Below, piece by piece: positions 17,467-27,259 of a stretch of 64,000 bases of DNA. This DNA comes from Isoptericola dokdonensis DS-3. GTDB lineage: Bacteria; Actinomycetota; Actinomycetes; Actinomycetales; Cellulomonadaceae. The DNA lies in NCBI RefSeq assembly GCF_001636295.1, contig NZ_CP014209.1, positions 1,550,001 through 1,614,000 of the forward strand. Direction: 5' to 3'. The stretch's first letter is position 1. The number at the start of each line of letters is the position of its first letter. The notes under the pieces were generated by a model that was not told the origin of the DNA, did not search any database, and worked only from the letters and a program-made list of their open reading frames with translations. Both the position numbers and the translations under genes were made by a program.

Positions 17467-18891
17467 TCAGGAACCGGCGCGCGCGGGCCGCGGCAGGGTC
17501 ACCTTCGCAGGCTCGCTCGTGACGCTACCGTGCGCGTTGGAGACCTGCGCCCGCACCTGGACCCCGGGTGACGCCTGGCTCCGGTGCAGCGACAGCGTCG
17601 CCGTGCCGTCGTGGGCGCGTTCCGCCGCACCGGCCGGCCGCCAGGTCCTGCCGCCGTCCATCGACCGCTCCCAGGTGACGACGGGCGCCGGCGCGCCGGC
17701 CACCTCGACCTCGAACCGGACCGTGGGGCCGGCCTGCCGCACCGACGCGTCCTGCGGCGGGGTGACGACGGTCGGCGCCTCGGCCGTCGTGTCCACGACC
17801 GGCCAGCCGTCCTGCGTCCAGTCGAGCCGGTGCAGGCCGAGGGTCGGGAACCCGGGGATCTCGGCGTTGGACGCGTCGTAGTAGTGGAACGCGAGGACGT
17901 CGTCGAACACGGACTGCCCGCCGGGGCCGACCATCGCGCCGTGCGACTCCAGGAGCACCGTGCCGCCGCCGCCGAACAGGTCGCGGCCGTCCTGGTCGAG
18001 GTACGGGCCCGTCACGGAGTCCGCCCGGCCGACCGCGATCTTGTAGGTGCTGTCCAGCCCCCGGCAGCAGGCGTCGAACGAGACGAAGGCGTAGTAGTAG
18101 CCGTCACGCTCGACGATGTACGGCGCCTCCACCGGGTTGCCCGGCACGAACCGGTCCACGATGTGGGTGGCGTCCGCCAGCGCGCCGTCGGCGAGCTTGC
18201 CCGACGGCCACTCGAGCTCCACCAGGAAGATCCCGTACCAGTACGACCCGATGGCCATGTACGGGGTGCCGTCGGCGCCCTCGACGATACCGGCGTCGAT
18301 CGCGTTGAACGTCTTGCCGTTCTCGATCTCCTGCGGCGACGTGATGACCGGCCCCTGGTCGACCCACTCGTAGTCGGGGTCCGACGGGTCGAGCGTCGTG
18401 TTGGTGGCGAGCGCCGTGACCGAGGTGTTCGTGCCGAAGCGCGACGCCGAGTAGTACAGGTAGTAGGTGCCGTCGTGCTCGTACACCTCGGGCGCCCACA
18501 GGTTGTCCGGCAGCGCCCCGTCGGCGAAGTGCTCGTCGATCCACGCGGGGATCTCGTCCCACACGGTGCCGTCGGACGACCAGGTGACGCCGTCGTCGTC
18601 GGAGCTCCAGATCTGGATGGTGCCGCCGTTCTCCCGGTTGACGAGCCCGGTCGAGAAGACGTACCAGGTGCCGTCGTCGGCGACGATCAGGGCGGGGTCG
18701 TGCACCGGCGAGGTCTCGCCGGTGACGGAGAGCCCGCCGGTCGGCAGCACGGACGGTGCGGGGGACGGGTCGTGGCGGCCGGTGTCGACGGACGACGGCG
18801 CCGCCAGGGCGGACGGGCTGAGCGCCAGGCCGCCGACGACGGCGAGGGCGACACCGGCGGCCCATCGGCGGGCACGGTGGTGAGTTCGCAC
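17467..18891 (-). CDS. Secreted GH43 arabinan endo-1,5-alpha-L-arabinosidase with C-terminal Ig-like domain
   Basis: 474 residues from GTG 18891, with GAGGAG 6 nt upstream. A signal peptide ends near ALAAP (~residue 31). The GH43 propeller occupies ~55-370 and shows the expected blocks: PVHDPALI (general base Asp), NLWAPEV, FNAIDAGI (pKa-modulating Asp) and VEAPYIV (acid Glu), plus LLESHGAMVGPGG. These are typical of endo-arabinanases rather than xylosidases. The last ~100 residues form an immunoglobulin-like domain (VVTWERSMDGGRTWRPAG). Inferred role: cleavage of the arabinan backbone outside the cell, supplying the GH43-GH51 enzyme. The promoter region shares a 13-base block with that gene. 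Confidence 0.88.
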   Translation of the reverse strand: MRTHHRARRWAAGVALAVVGGLALSPSALAAPSSVDTGRHDPSPAPSVLPTGGLSVTGETSPVHDPALIVADDGTWYVFSTGLVNRENGGTIQIWSSDDDGVTWSSDGTVWDEIPAWIDEHFADGALPDNLWAPEVYEHDGTYYLYYSASRFGTNTSVTALATNTTLDPSDPDYEWVDQGPVITSPQEIENGKTFNAIDAGIVEGADGTPYMAIGSYWYGIFLVELEWPSGKLADGALADATHIVDRFVPGNPVEAPYIVERDGYYYAFVSFDACCRGLDSTYKIAVGRADSVTGPYLDQDGRDLFGGGGTVLLESHGAMVGPGGQSVFDDVLAFHYYDASNAEIPGFPTLGLHRLDWTQDGWPVVDTTAEAPTVVTPPQDASVRQAGPTVRFEVEVAGAPAPVVTWERSMDGGRTWRPAGAAERAHDGTATLSLHRSQASPGVQVRAQVSNAHGSVTSEPAKVTLPRPARAGS

Positions 18892-18903
18892 GAATTCTCC
18901 TCT

Positions 18904-18932
18904 ACAACGATGTAGAACAACGATGTACAGAG
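18904..18932. promoter_or_regulatory. Repeated operator-like motif upstream of GH43 endo-arabinanase
   Basis: ACAACGATGTA occurs twice, 13 bp apart (18904-18914, 18917-18927), 13-37 bp upstream of the start codon. The second copy extends into ACGATGTACAGAG, found again over the GH43-GH51 start (5600-5612, opposite strand). The LacI gene at 18985-20043 encodes the obvious candidate binder (inference). Confidence 0.55.
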
Positions 18933-18984
18933 GCTAGCCAGCCGTCGCCGACCGGTCAAGGGAACAGGCAGGCCGCCCGAGGGC

Positions 18985-20043
18985 TCAGCGCGGCGGCGCG
19001 GTCGAGGACCGCACCACGAGCTCCGGCTCGATCCGCTGCACCGGCACCGTCCGGCCGTCCAGCGCCGCCAGCAGCATCTCCACGCTGCGCGCGCCCAGCG
19101 CGGCGAACGGCTGGCGCACCGTCGTCAGCGGCGGCACGAAGTACGCCGCCCCGTCCACGTCGTCGAAACCCACCACCGACACGTCGTCCGGCACCCGCAC
19201 TCCGCGCTCCCACAGCGCGCGCAGCACACCGAGGGCGAGCTGGTCGTTGCCGGCGAAGACCGCCGTCGGTCCCTCCCCCGCCGCGAGCGCCTCCGCGAGG
19301 TCCCGACCGGCGGCGTAGCCGTCGGCCGCCGACCACGACCGCACCCGCGCCCGCGCCGGGACGAGCCCCCGCGCCTCCATGGCCTCGCGCCACCCCGCGG
19401 CGCGCTCCCGGGCGTCGAACCAGTCCGGCGGGCCTCCGACGTGCACGAGGTCGCGGTGGCCCAGGTCCAGCAGGTGCTCCGTCGCGTGCCGCGCACCCGA
19501 GCGCTGGTCCACCGCGAGCGACATCGTCGACGACCCGGCACCGACGGGCACGGCACCGGCGACGTCGTCCAGCGCGGCCACCACGACCACCGGCACCGGC
19601 GCACCGAACGACTCCACCGCGGCCGCCACCTCGTCGTGCGGGGCGATGACGACGATCCCGTCGACGCCCTGGTCCATGAAGTGCTCCAGCACCTGGTGCA
19701 TCGAGGCGGTGTCGTAGGTGCGCAGCGTCGCCACCGACACGAAGTAGCCCTGGTCCCGGGCGGCCTCCTCGACGGCGATGAGGGTGCTCGTGGGGCCGAA
19801 GAGCGCCGACCCGGTCGTCACGACGCCGAGGGTCGCCGAGCGCGAGGTGACGAGCGCCCGGGCGGCGCTGTTGCGCCGGTACCCGAGCTCGTCGATCGCC
19901 GCGAGGACCCGCAGGCGCGTCTCGTCGCGCACGCTCGGGTGGGCGTTGAGCACGCGGGAGACCGTCTGGTGCGAGACCCCGGCGACCGCGGCGACGTCGG
20001 CCATGGACGGTCGCCGCACGCGGCCCGTCCCGGCCGCGGTCAC
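18985..20043 (-). CDS. LacI-family transcriptional regulator, second arabinan-locus paralogue
   Basis: 352 residues if GTG 20043 is the start. This GTG overlaps the stop of the GNAT gene (GTGA), which favours it; ATG 20004 is the alternative. The HTH reads SMADVAAVAGVSHQTVSRVL, then hinge RRNSAARALVTSR and an effector domain ending GFDDVDGAAYFVPPLTTVRQ. It resembles the regulator at 12234-13253 in blocks such as FGPTSTL and the C-terminal end, so the two are paralogues. Its gene lies just upstream of the endo-arabinanase, whose promoter has repeated motifs absent from the ara operon. It probably controls the secreted enzymes (inference). Confidence 0.86.
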   Translation of the reverse strand: MTAAGTGRVRRPSMADVAAVAGVSHQTVSRVLNAHPSVRDETRLRVLAAIDELGYRRNSAARALVTSRSATLGVVTTGSALFGPTSTLIAVEEAARDQGYFVSVATLRTYDTASMHQVLEHFMDQGVDGIVVIAPHDEVAAAVESFGAPVPVVVVAALDDVAGAVPVGAGSSTMSLAVDQRSGARHATEHLLDLGHRDLVHVGGPPDWFDARERAAGWREAMEARGLVPARARVRSWSAADGYAAGRDLAEALAAGEGPTAVFAGNDQLALGVLRALWERGVRVPDDVSVVGFDDVDGAAYFVPPLTTVRQPFAALGARSVEMLLAALDGRTVPVQRIEPELVVRSSTAPPR

Positions 20044-20615
20044 GGCCGGTCGGTCGGGGCCGGTGCGGTGCGACCCGCGTCGACGGCGTGCAGCACGCGG
20101 CGCAGGTAGGTGTAGGTGAGCTCGCCGGCGGCCTCGTCGTACTGGGCCTCGTAGCCGTGCTTGGTGTACATGGCGAGGTTGTGGCGCGAGTCCTTGCCGG
20201 TGAACGCCCAGATCTCGGCGACGTCCTCGGGCAGGTGGTCGAGGATCGCGAACAGCAGCGTGGTGCCCAGGCCCTTGCCCTGCTGGTCGGGCGCCACGGC
20301 GAGACGGCCGAGCGTCGCCCGGGACCCCTCGACCTCGACGCGGATCGACCCGACGAGCCGGTGGCCCTCCCAGGCGCCGATGGTCACGACGTCGTCGCGC
20401 GCCATGTCGTCGCGCAGCTCGGCCAGCGTCTGGGTCAGCGGCGGGATGTGCGGGTCGTCGTAGAGCTGCGCCTCGGACACGAACGCGGCGCGACGCAGCG
20501 TGAGGAGCTCTCCGGCGTGGGCGTCCTCGACGAGGGCGATCCGGGTGGGTGCGTCGTCCGCGGCGGCACCGGCTGCGCTGCCGGCGGAGGCGGGGGTGGC
20601 GGTGCTGTCGCTCAT
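20040..20615 (-). CDS. GNAT-family N-acetyltransferase
   Basis: 191 residues from ATG 20615. The acetyl-CoA binding motif A is clear (LGRLAVAPDQQGKGLGTTLL), followed by a motif B region (NLAMYTKHGYEAQY). The first ~25 residues are Ala/Ser-rich and probably disordered. The acceptor is unknown; family members acetylate amines on small molecules or proteins. The stop codon overlaps the likely GTG start of the LacI gene downstream, so the two are probably translated together. This is an odd partner for an arabinan regulator. It is divergent from purU with a 29-bp gap, so the two promoters must overlap. Confidence 0.85.
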   Translation of the reverse strand: MSDSTATPASAGSAAGAAADDAPTRIALVEDAHAGELLTLRRAAFVSEAQLYDDPHIPPLTQTLAELRDDMARDDVVTIGAWEGHRLVGSIRVEVEGSRATLGRLAVAPDQQGKGLGTTLLFAILDHLPEDVAEIWAFTGKDSRHNLAMYTKHGYEAQYDEAAGELTYTYLRRVLHAVDAGRTAPAPTDRP

Positions 20616-20644
20616 GGCCCCATCGTGGCAGACGGTGGGCGACA

Positions 20645-21532
<888 letters not shown>

Positions 21533-21615
21533 CCCCGGCGGGCAGGTGCCCGCTCCGCACGGCCCGCACCGGCACACGTCGGGGCGGGCCGTCGTCGTCC
21601 CCGTCGAGCACGCCC

Positions 21616-21679
21616 GACACCATCTGGTGCCACGAATGACGCCATACCTCTTGCACTGACACCACAGTGGTGTCATAGT
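21616..21679 (+). promoter_or_regulatory. Leaderless promoter covered by a palindrome (RHH gene)
   Basis: TTGCAC (21651-21656), a 17-bp spacer and CATAGT (21674-21679) form a promoter whose -10 ends 7 nt before ATG 21687, implying a leaderless mRNA. TGACACCACAGTGGTGTCA (21657-21675) is a near-perfect palindrome filling the spacer. A weaker similar site, GACACCATCTGGTGCC, lies upstream at about 21616-21631. Autoregulation by the encoded ribbon-helix-helix protein is the simplest reading. Confidence 0.7.
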
Positions 21680-21686
21680 TGCTGTC

Positions 21687-22202
21687 ATGCACCTCGACCA
21701 GTACGTCGCCGAGCTCCAGCAGCAGCTCGCCACCGCCGCCGCCGCGGGCGGCGACGAGGCCCGCGAGCTCGCCACGCGACTCACCGCTCCCCTCGACGCC
21801 GCCGCCCGGCTCGCCCTGCTCGCCGCCCTGTCCGACGCCGCCGGCGAGATCTCCGCCGAGCTCGCACCCGGCTCCGTCGACGTCCGCCTGCGCGCCGGCA
21901 ACCCGGAGTTCGTCGTCACCGCCCCGCGCGCCACCACGACCGACGCCACGGCTCCCACCCCCGCCCCGTCGCCGCAGGCCACCGAGCCCGTGGACACCGA
22001 CGGGCCCTCCACCACGCGCACCACCCTGCGCCTGCCGGACCACCTCAAGGCGCAGGCCGAGGTCGCCGCCGCCCGCGACGGCGTCTCGGTCAACACCTGG
22101 CTCGTGCGCGCCGTCGCCGGCGCCCTCGAGCAGTCCAGCGGCCGCCCGGCGGCCCGACCCGCGCAGCGCGGCTCCGGCCGCGTCACCGGCTGGGTGCGCT
22201 GA
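21687..22202 (+). CDS. Ribbon-helix-helix (HicB/Arc-like) DNA-binding protein
   Basis: 171 residues from ATG 21687. The C-terminal third contains TTLRLPDHLKAQAEVAAARDGVSVNTWLV, a ribbon-helix-helix fold with the usual short basic beta-strand followed by two helices. The N-terminal ~65 residues form an amphipathic helical region. A Pro/Thr/Ala linker joins the two parts. No HicA-like or other toxin is adjacent, so a toxin-antitoxin role is unlikely. The gene heads a cluster with a DUF4097 protein and a DrrA/DrrB-type exporter. It probably represses its own leaderless promoter through the overlapping palindrome. Confidence 0.8.
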   Translation: MHLDQYVAELQQQLATAAAAGGDEARELATRLTAPLDAAARLALLAALSDAAGEISAELAPGSVDVRLRAGNPEFVVTAPRATTTDATAPTPAPSPQATEPVDTDGPSTTRTTLRLPDHLKAQAEVAAARDGVSVNTWLVRAVAGALEQSSGRPAARPAQRGSGRVTGWVR

Positions 22203-22302
22203 CACCGGCCCACCTGCCCGCAGCCCCGGAAGCACGGCCGGCGACACCACCGGCCACCACCAGACACCACATCGACACCACCCGACCCAGGGAGAGTCCG
22301 TC

Positions 22303-23148
22303 ATGCCCACGTTCCCCGCCCCCCGCCCCGTCCCCGTCACCGTGGACGTCCCCTTCGCGCAGCTGCACGTCGTCGCGAGCGACCGTGACGACGTCGTCGT
22401 CACCGTGCTGCCGAGCAACCCCTCGAAGTCCGGCAGCGTCCGCGCCGCCGAGGAGGTGCGCGTCGAGACCACCGGTGACGGCGTCTCCGTCAGCTACCCC
22501 GGCTCGTGGAAGCAGTGGGTGCTGCCGTTCGCGGCCGGCACCGCCGACATCACCGTCGAGCTGCCCACCGGCTCCCAGGTGCGCGGCAAGGTCGGCAACC
22601 TGCACGTCGAGGGCTTCCTGGCCGTCGTCGACATGTCGCTCAGCGCGGGTGACGCCCGCGTCGACGACGTCGACCGGCTCGCGCTGTCCGTCGGCGCGGG
22701 ATCCGTGCACGTCGGCCGCGCCGCGTCCGCGGACGTCAAGGCCGGCGCCGGGTCCGTCCGGATCGAGCAGGTCACCGGCGACGCGACCGTCAAGGCCGCC
22801 AACGGCGGCACGAGCGTCGGCACCGTCACCGGGGCCCTCACCGTGCAGGGCGCGCACGGCGACATCGCCGTGAGCCGCGTGCGCGGCACCCTCACCGCAC
22901 GCTCCGCGCACAGCAGCATCCGCGTGGACGCGCTCGAGTCCGGCAGCGTCACGCTCACCACGTCGTTCGGCTCGATCGACGTCGGCGTCCCCGAGGGCAC
23001 GGCCGCCTACCTCGACCTGCAGACCGAGCACGGCACCGTCCGCAACCAGCTCACCCCCACCGAGGGCCCCGTCGACGACGAGGCCACCGCCGAGATCCAC
23101 GCCGGCACGGGGTACGGCGACGTCGTCGTCCGACGCCCGCGCGCCTGA
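22303..23148 (+). CDS. DUF4097-family beta-repeat protein
   Basis: 281 residues from ATG 22303, with GGGAGAG ahead. No signal peptide or membrane segment. From residue ~75 onward the protein is a run of short beta-strand repeats with alternating Gly/Asp/Val (LSVGAGSVHVGRAASADVKA and similar), typical of DUF4097 putative adhesin-like beta-solenoids. The biochemical role of the family is unknown. In actinobacteria such genes often sit beside small regulators and DrrA-type ABC ATPases, as here. It could be a cytoplasmic scaffold or a sensor for the exporter (speculation). A 100-bp gap separates it from the RHH gene and 69 bp from the ATPase gene. Confidence 0.82.
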   Translation: MPTFPAPRPVPVTVDVPFAQLHVVASDRDDVVVTVLPSNPSKSGSVRAAEEVRVETTGDGVSVSYPGSWKQWVLPFAAGTADITVELPTGSQVRGKVGNLHVEGFLAVVDMSLSAGDARVDDVDRLALSVGAGSVHVGRAASADVKAGAGSVRIEQVTGDATVKAANGGTSVGTVTGALTVQGAHGDIAVSRVRGTLTARSAHSSIRVDALESGSVTLTTSFGSIDVGVPEGTAAYLDLQTEHGTVRNQLTPTEGPVDDEATAEIHAGTGYGDVVVRRPRA

Positions 23149-23151
23149 GCC

Positions 23152-23175
23152 GCCACCGCCACCGCCACCGCCACC
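23152..23175 (+). repeat. Hexanucleotide tandem repeat GCCACC x4
   Basis: Four perfect copies of GCCACC begin 4 bp after the DUF4097 stop, in the short gap before the ABC ATPase. Slippage could change the spacing between the two genes; no other role is evident. Confidence 0.8.
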
Positions 23176-23217
23176 GACCAGCAGTGCCCGTCGCCCGACC
23201 ACCACCAGGAGAACACC

Positions 23218-24026
<809 letters not shown>

Positions 24027-24030
<4 letters not shown>

Positions 24031-24863
24031 CCGCCGTCGCCACCCCCGCACCCGTGACCGCGCGACCCCGCCCCGTCGCCGACGTCACCACGATGGTGCG
24101 CCGCAACCTGCTCCGCGCGGTGCGCTACCCCGGTCTGACGATGTTCCTCGTCGCCGGACCGCTCGTCATGCTCGTGCTGTTCGTCTACGTGTTCGGCGGG
24201 GCGTTCGGCGCCGGGGTCGCCCCCGGCGTCACGCCGGGGGCCGAGGGCCGGGCCGCCTACCTCGCCTACATCGCCCCGACCATGCTGGTCCTGACGATCG
24301 TGGGGGCCGGGCAGTCCATCGCCATCAGCGCAGCCATGGACGCGGCGGGCGGCATCATGGCCCGCTTCAAGACGATGGCGATCTCCCCCGGGTCCGTGCT
24401 GTCCGGCCAGGTGATCGGGTACGTCCTGCAGGGGCTCGCCGCCGTGGTGCTCGTCACCGGCGCGGCGCTGCTCATGGGCTACCGGCCCGACGCCGGACCG
24501 CTCGACTGGCTGGGTCTGCTCGCCCTGCTGGTGGGGCTGGGCGTGGCCCTCAACTGGCTGTGCGTCGCCATGGGGCTCCACGCCAAGAGCGCGGAGACAG
24601 CGAGCAACACCCCGATGATCCTGCTGCTCCTGCCGTTCCTCGGCAGCGGGTTCGTGCCCGTCGAGACCATGCCGTCGGGCGTGCGCTGGTTCGCCGAGCA
24701 CCAGCCGTTCACGCCGATCATCGAGACCGCCCGCGGGCTGCTCGCCGGCGGCGTCGGCCTCGAGACGTCGGAGGTCGTGCTCGCGTTCGCCTGGATCGCC
24801 GTCATCGGCGTCGCCGGGTACGCCTGGGCGCGGACGCTCTACCGCCGCGAGCGTCGCCTCTGA
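24027..24863 (+). CDS. ABC-2 type exporter permease, DrrB type
   Basis: 278 residues from ATG 24027, overlapping the ATPase stop by four bases. Six hydrophobic segments follow a cytoplasmic N-terminus. DrrB-like features include LRAVRYPGLTMFLVAGPLVM at the first segment, MDAAGGIMARFKTMAISPGS in the coupling-helix region, and FLGSGFVPVETMPSGVRWFAEHQPFTPIIE in the C-terminal ABC2_membrane signature (quoted in two parts: FLGSGFVPVETMPSG, then FAEHQPFTPIIE). With the upstream ATPase it would form a homodimeric exporter. It is the last gene of the RHH-DUF4097-ABC cluster and is followed by a strong hairpin. Confidence 0.9.
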
Positions 24864-24885
24864 GGGCGCACGGACGACGACGGAC

Positions 24886-24921
24886 GCCGCAGGCCGCACC
24901 GTGGACGGTGCGGCCTGCGGC
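24886..24921. terminator. Bidirectional hairpin terminator
   Basis: Perfect 16-bp arms (24886-24901, 24906-24921) with a TGGA loop lie between the convergent exporter permease and VOC dioxygenase genes. It probably ends both transcripts. Confidence 0.8.
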
Positions 24922-24940
24922 GCTCGTGCGTGGGAGTCGT

Positions 24941-25819
24941 TCAGCCGACGGAGACCTCGACGAGCGTGTTCCACGGGTCGTCGAACCGCAGCGTGCGGCC
25001 GTCGTCGCGGGCGGCGATCCCGGCGTGCGCCAGCCGCTCGCGCAGCGCGCCGACCTCGTCCGCCGTGGGCACGGCCAGGGCCATCTGCCCGAGGCCGAGG
25101 GTCGCGGCGCGCGGGCCCACGCCCGCGCTGTTCCACGTGTTCACCGCGACGTGGTGGTGGTAGCCCCCGGCGGCCATGAACAGCGCGCCGTGGAACGTGG
25201 CCATCACCTCGAAGCCGAGGGTGTCGACGTAGAACTTCCGCGCGGTGGGGATGTCACCCACCTGCAGGTGGACGTGGCCCACCTGGGCACCCTGCCCGGC
25301 GGTGGTGCGCAGGGCGTCCTCGGTGAGGTGCTCGGCCAGGAACGCCTGCGGGTCGAACCAGTCGGAGCCCATGTCGACGCGTCCGGTGGTGTGCGTCCAC
25401 GCGGAGCGCGGGCGGTCCCAGTACAGCTCGATCCCGTTGTCCTCGGGGTCCGTGAAGTAGAACGCCCGCGACACCCAGTGGTCGGAGTTGCCGACGAACC
25501 GCGACAGCGGGTGCCGGGCGGCGTGCGCGACGGCGGCCGCCAGCGCCTCCTCGGTCTCGAAGAGCACGGCCGTGTGGAACAGCCCCGCCTGGTTCCGGGC
25601 CGTCGCCGGCAGACCGGGGGTGTGCTGCAGGACGACGACGGGCGACGTCCCGCGGCCGAGCGCCACCCGCCCGGGCCCGGCGAGCGCCGGGATCTCCGTC
25701 AGGGCCAGCGCATCGCGGTAGTAGTCGGTCATGGTCGCGAGGTCGCCGACGTGGAGCGTGACCGCTCCCATGGTCGTGTCGGCCGCGAGCAGGTCACCGG
25801 CGGGGCGGGGCGTCGTCAT
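24941..25819 (-). CDS. VOC-family dioxygenase-like protein (CatE/catechol-2,3-dioxygenase type)
   Basis: 292 residues from ATG 25819. Two tandem vicinal-oxygen-chelate modules are visible: residues ~15-140 (VTLHVGDLATMTDYYRD ... DNGIELYWD) and ~175-290 (GHVHLQVGDIPTARKFYVD ... TLVEVSVG). The paired His and Glu positions (HTAVLF, HVHLQV, IELYWD) are compatible with a metal site like that of YfiE/CatE extradiol dioxygenases. The true substrate is unknown. It is the second gene of a MarR-controlled pair with a Rossmann-fold reductase. In Bacillus, MarR-type quinone sensors control comparable dioxygenase and reductase genes, so a role in quinone or catechol stress is a reasonable inference. Confidence 0.82.
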   Translation of the reverse strand: MTTPRPAGDLLAADTTMGAVTLHVGDLATMTDYYRDALALTEIPALAGPGRVALGRGTSPVVVLQHTPGLPATARNQAGLFHTAVLFETEEALAAAVAHAARHPLSRFVGNSDHWVSRAFYFTDPEDNGIELYWDRPRSAWTHTTGRVDMGSDWFDPQAFLAEHLTEDALRTTAGQGAQVGHVHLQVGDIPTARKFYVDTLGFEVMATFHGALFMAAGGYHHHVAVNTWNSAGVGPRAATLGLGQMALAVPTADEVGALRERLAHAGIAARDDGRTLRFDDPWNTLVEVSVG

Positions 25820-25845
25820 GTCGTCAGTCTCCTCGGTCGCGGGGG

Positions 25846-26454
25846 TCAGGCCAGCACGAACCCGGCGTCCCAGCCGGTCTTCTCGCCGGCGGCGAGGGTG
25901 AGCTGGAGGAAGCCGACGGCCTCGAGCTCGCGGGCCCGGCGCAGCGGGCCGGCGTCGACGACGCGCACGCCGTCGATCGCGTCGGCGAGCGCGGCCTTGG
26001 CGTCGGCGTCGTCCCCGGCGACCAGCACGGTGGTGGGCAGACCGCCGACGGCGCCGGTGGCCAGCGTGGCGGCGAAGCTGGTGTTGAACGCCTTGACGAC
26101 CTTCGCCCCGGGGAGGCGGTCGGCGAGCCCGGCGGCGGCCGAGGAGTCGGCGGGCACGACGAGCGCGTCGAAGGTGGCGAAGTCGAGCGGGTTGGTGATG
26201 TCGACGACGACCTTGCTGGCGAGCTGGTCGCCGTAGGTGGTCACGACGTCGTCGAGCGCCGGGTAGGGCAGGGCCAGGACGACGACGTCGCCGGTGAGCG
26301 CGTCGCCGAACGGCGCGGCGGTGACGGCGGGGTCGACGGCGGCGGCCTGGGCGACGTCGCGGGCGACGACCTGGACGTCGCTGCCGGCGGCGAGCGCGAG
26401 GCGCGCGATCGCGGTGCCCATGTTCCCGGTGCCGATGATGCTGATGGTGGCCAT
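25846..26454 (-). CDS. NAD(P)-binding F420 reductase-like (Rossmann) protein
   Basis: 202 residues from ATG 26454. The N-terminal dinucleotide-binding motif is ISIIGTGNMGTAIARLAL, followed by VVLALPYPALDDVV and DITNPLDF. This layout matches NADPH-dependent F420 reductase/NPD-type proteins of about 200-220 residues (AFNTSFAATLA is also characteristic). It may reduce a flavin, F420 or a quinone; the cofactor cannot be told from sequence. The stop is 26 bp before the VOC gene, so the two form an operon. Transcription starts from a divergent promoter shared with the MarR gene and overlaid by two palindromes. Confidence 0.82.
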   Translation of the reverse strand: MATISIIGTGNMGTAIARLALAAGSDVQVVARDVAQAAAVDPAVTAAPFGDALTGDVVVLALPYPALDDVVTTYGDQLASKVVVDITNPLDFATFDALVVPADSSAAAGLADRLPGAKVVKAFNTSFAATLATGAVGGLPTTVLVAGDDADAKAALADAIDGVRVVDAGPLRRARELEAVGFLQLTLAAGEKTGWDAGFVLA

Positions 26455-26485
26455 GAGGTCCTCCTTGGACGTCGCGCCGACCCGA

Positions 26486-26536
26486 TTGGTTGACGCTACA
26501 ACCAACATAGCGAGGTAAGGTTGTCTCGTCAACCTT
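26486..26536. promoter_or_regulatory. Divergent promoter with two MarR-type operators
   Basis: Two inverted repeats, TTGGTTG-N6-CAACCAA (26486-26505) and AAGGTTG-N6-CAACCTT (26517-26536), lie 31 bp apart. A good minus-strand promoter, TTGACG (26532-26527), 17 bp, TATGTT (26509-26504), overlaps both sites and drives the reductase-VOC operon. Binding by the divergently encoded MarR protein would silence both sides. Confidence 0.85.
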
Positions 26537-26576
26537 CAGGCGAAGCAGCAGACCAGCGGACGAGAGGACGGTCACG

Positions 26577-27125
26577 GTGACGGACACGCAGGACGGCTCC
26601 GCACAGGGCGCAGGCGCAGGTGCCGGTGCGGGCGAGCCCCGCTGGCTCGACGACGAGCAGATGCGCAGCTGGCTGCGCCTCCAGGCCGTCGTCACCCTGC
26701 TGCCCGGCCTGCTCGACCAGCAGCTCCGGCGCGACGCCGACCTCACGCACTTCGAGTACCTCGTGCTGGCGATGCTGTCCGAGGCCCCCGACCGCGAGCT
26801 CCGCATGAGCGCCCTGGCGCGCCTCACCAGCAGCACCCTGCCGCGCCTGTCCCACGTCGCCAAGCGCCTCGAGGCGCGCGGCCTGGTGGCTCGGTGCGCG
26901 GCCCCCGACGACGGCCGGGCCACGGTCGCGCGGCTCACCGACGACGGCTGGGACAAGCTCGTCGACAGCGCCCCCGGCCACGCCCGCACCGTCCTGGAGC
27001 ACGTCTACGACGACCTCGACGCCGACGACGTCCGCGCACTGTCCGACGTCCTGGCGAAGATCCTCGTGCACGTCGACCCGGGCGACTCCTTCCGCCGCGA
27101 GCACGAGCGCCCCGGCGCGGACTGA
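26577..27125 (+). CDS. MarR-family transcriptional regulator
   Basis: 182 residues from GTG 26577. After a Gly/Ala-rich N-terminal tail, a winged HTH spans ~residues 45-130: THFEYLVLAMLSEAP, then RMSALARLTSSTLPRLSHVAKRLE (recognition helix) and a wing CAAPDDGRATVARLTDDG. The helical dimerisation ends complete a standard MarR fold of about 160-180 residues. It is divergent from the Rossmann/VOC operon and most likely represses it and itself through the two inverted repeats between the genes. Ligand unknown; a quinone or phenolic compound is plausible from the target genes. A large hairpin follows the stop. Confidence 0.9.
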   Translation: MTDTQDGSAQGAGAGAGAGEPRWLDDEQMRSWLRLQAVVTLLPGLLDQQLRRDADLTHFEYLVLAMLSEAPDRELRMSALARLTSSTLPRLSHVAKRLEARGLVARCAAPDDGRATVARLTDDGWDKLVDSAPGHARTVLEHVYDDLDADDVRALSDVLAKILVHVDPGDSFRREHERPGAD

Positions 27126-27144
27126 CAGCCGAACGACCGGAAGA

Positions 27145-27247
27145 GCGCGGCGGGAGGGAAGGTCCGCGCGCGGTCGTCAGACCGGAAGCGGAGGGCCCCC
27201 TGGGGCCCGTGAGCGCGACCGCGCGCGGGCCTTCCCTCCCGCCGCGC
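27145..27247. terminator. Large hairpin between convergent genes
   Basis: 32-nt arms (27145-27176, 27216-27247) with one mismatch enclose a 39-nt apical region that can fold further. They occupy nearly the whole gap between the MarR gene and the convergent sugar ATPase gene. The arms are purine-rich on one side, unlike the CGAGCGT palindromes elsewhere. Confidence 0.75.
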
Positions 27248-27259
27248 GGCGAGGACCCC

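Noticed and set aside
21687..22202. HicAB-type toxin-antitoxin system
   Set aside because: The ribbon-helix-helix domain is HicB-like, but no HicA or other small toxin gene adjoins it; the next genes are DUF4097 and an exporter.
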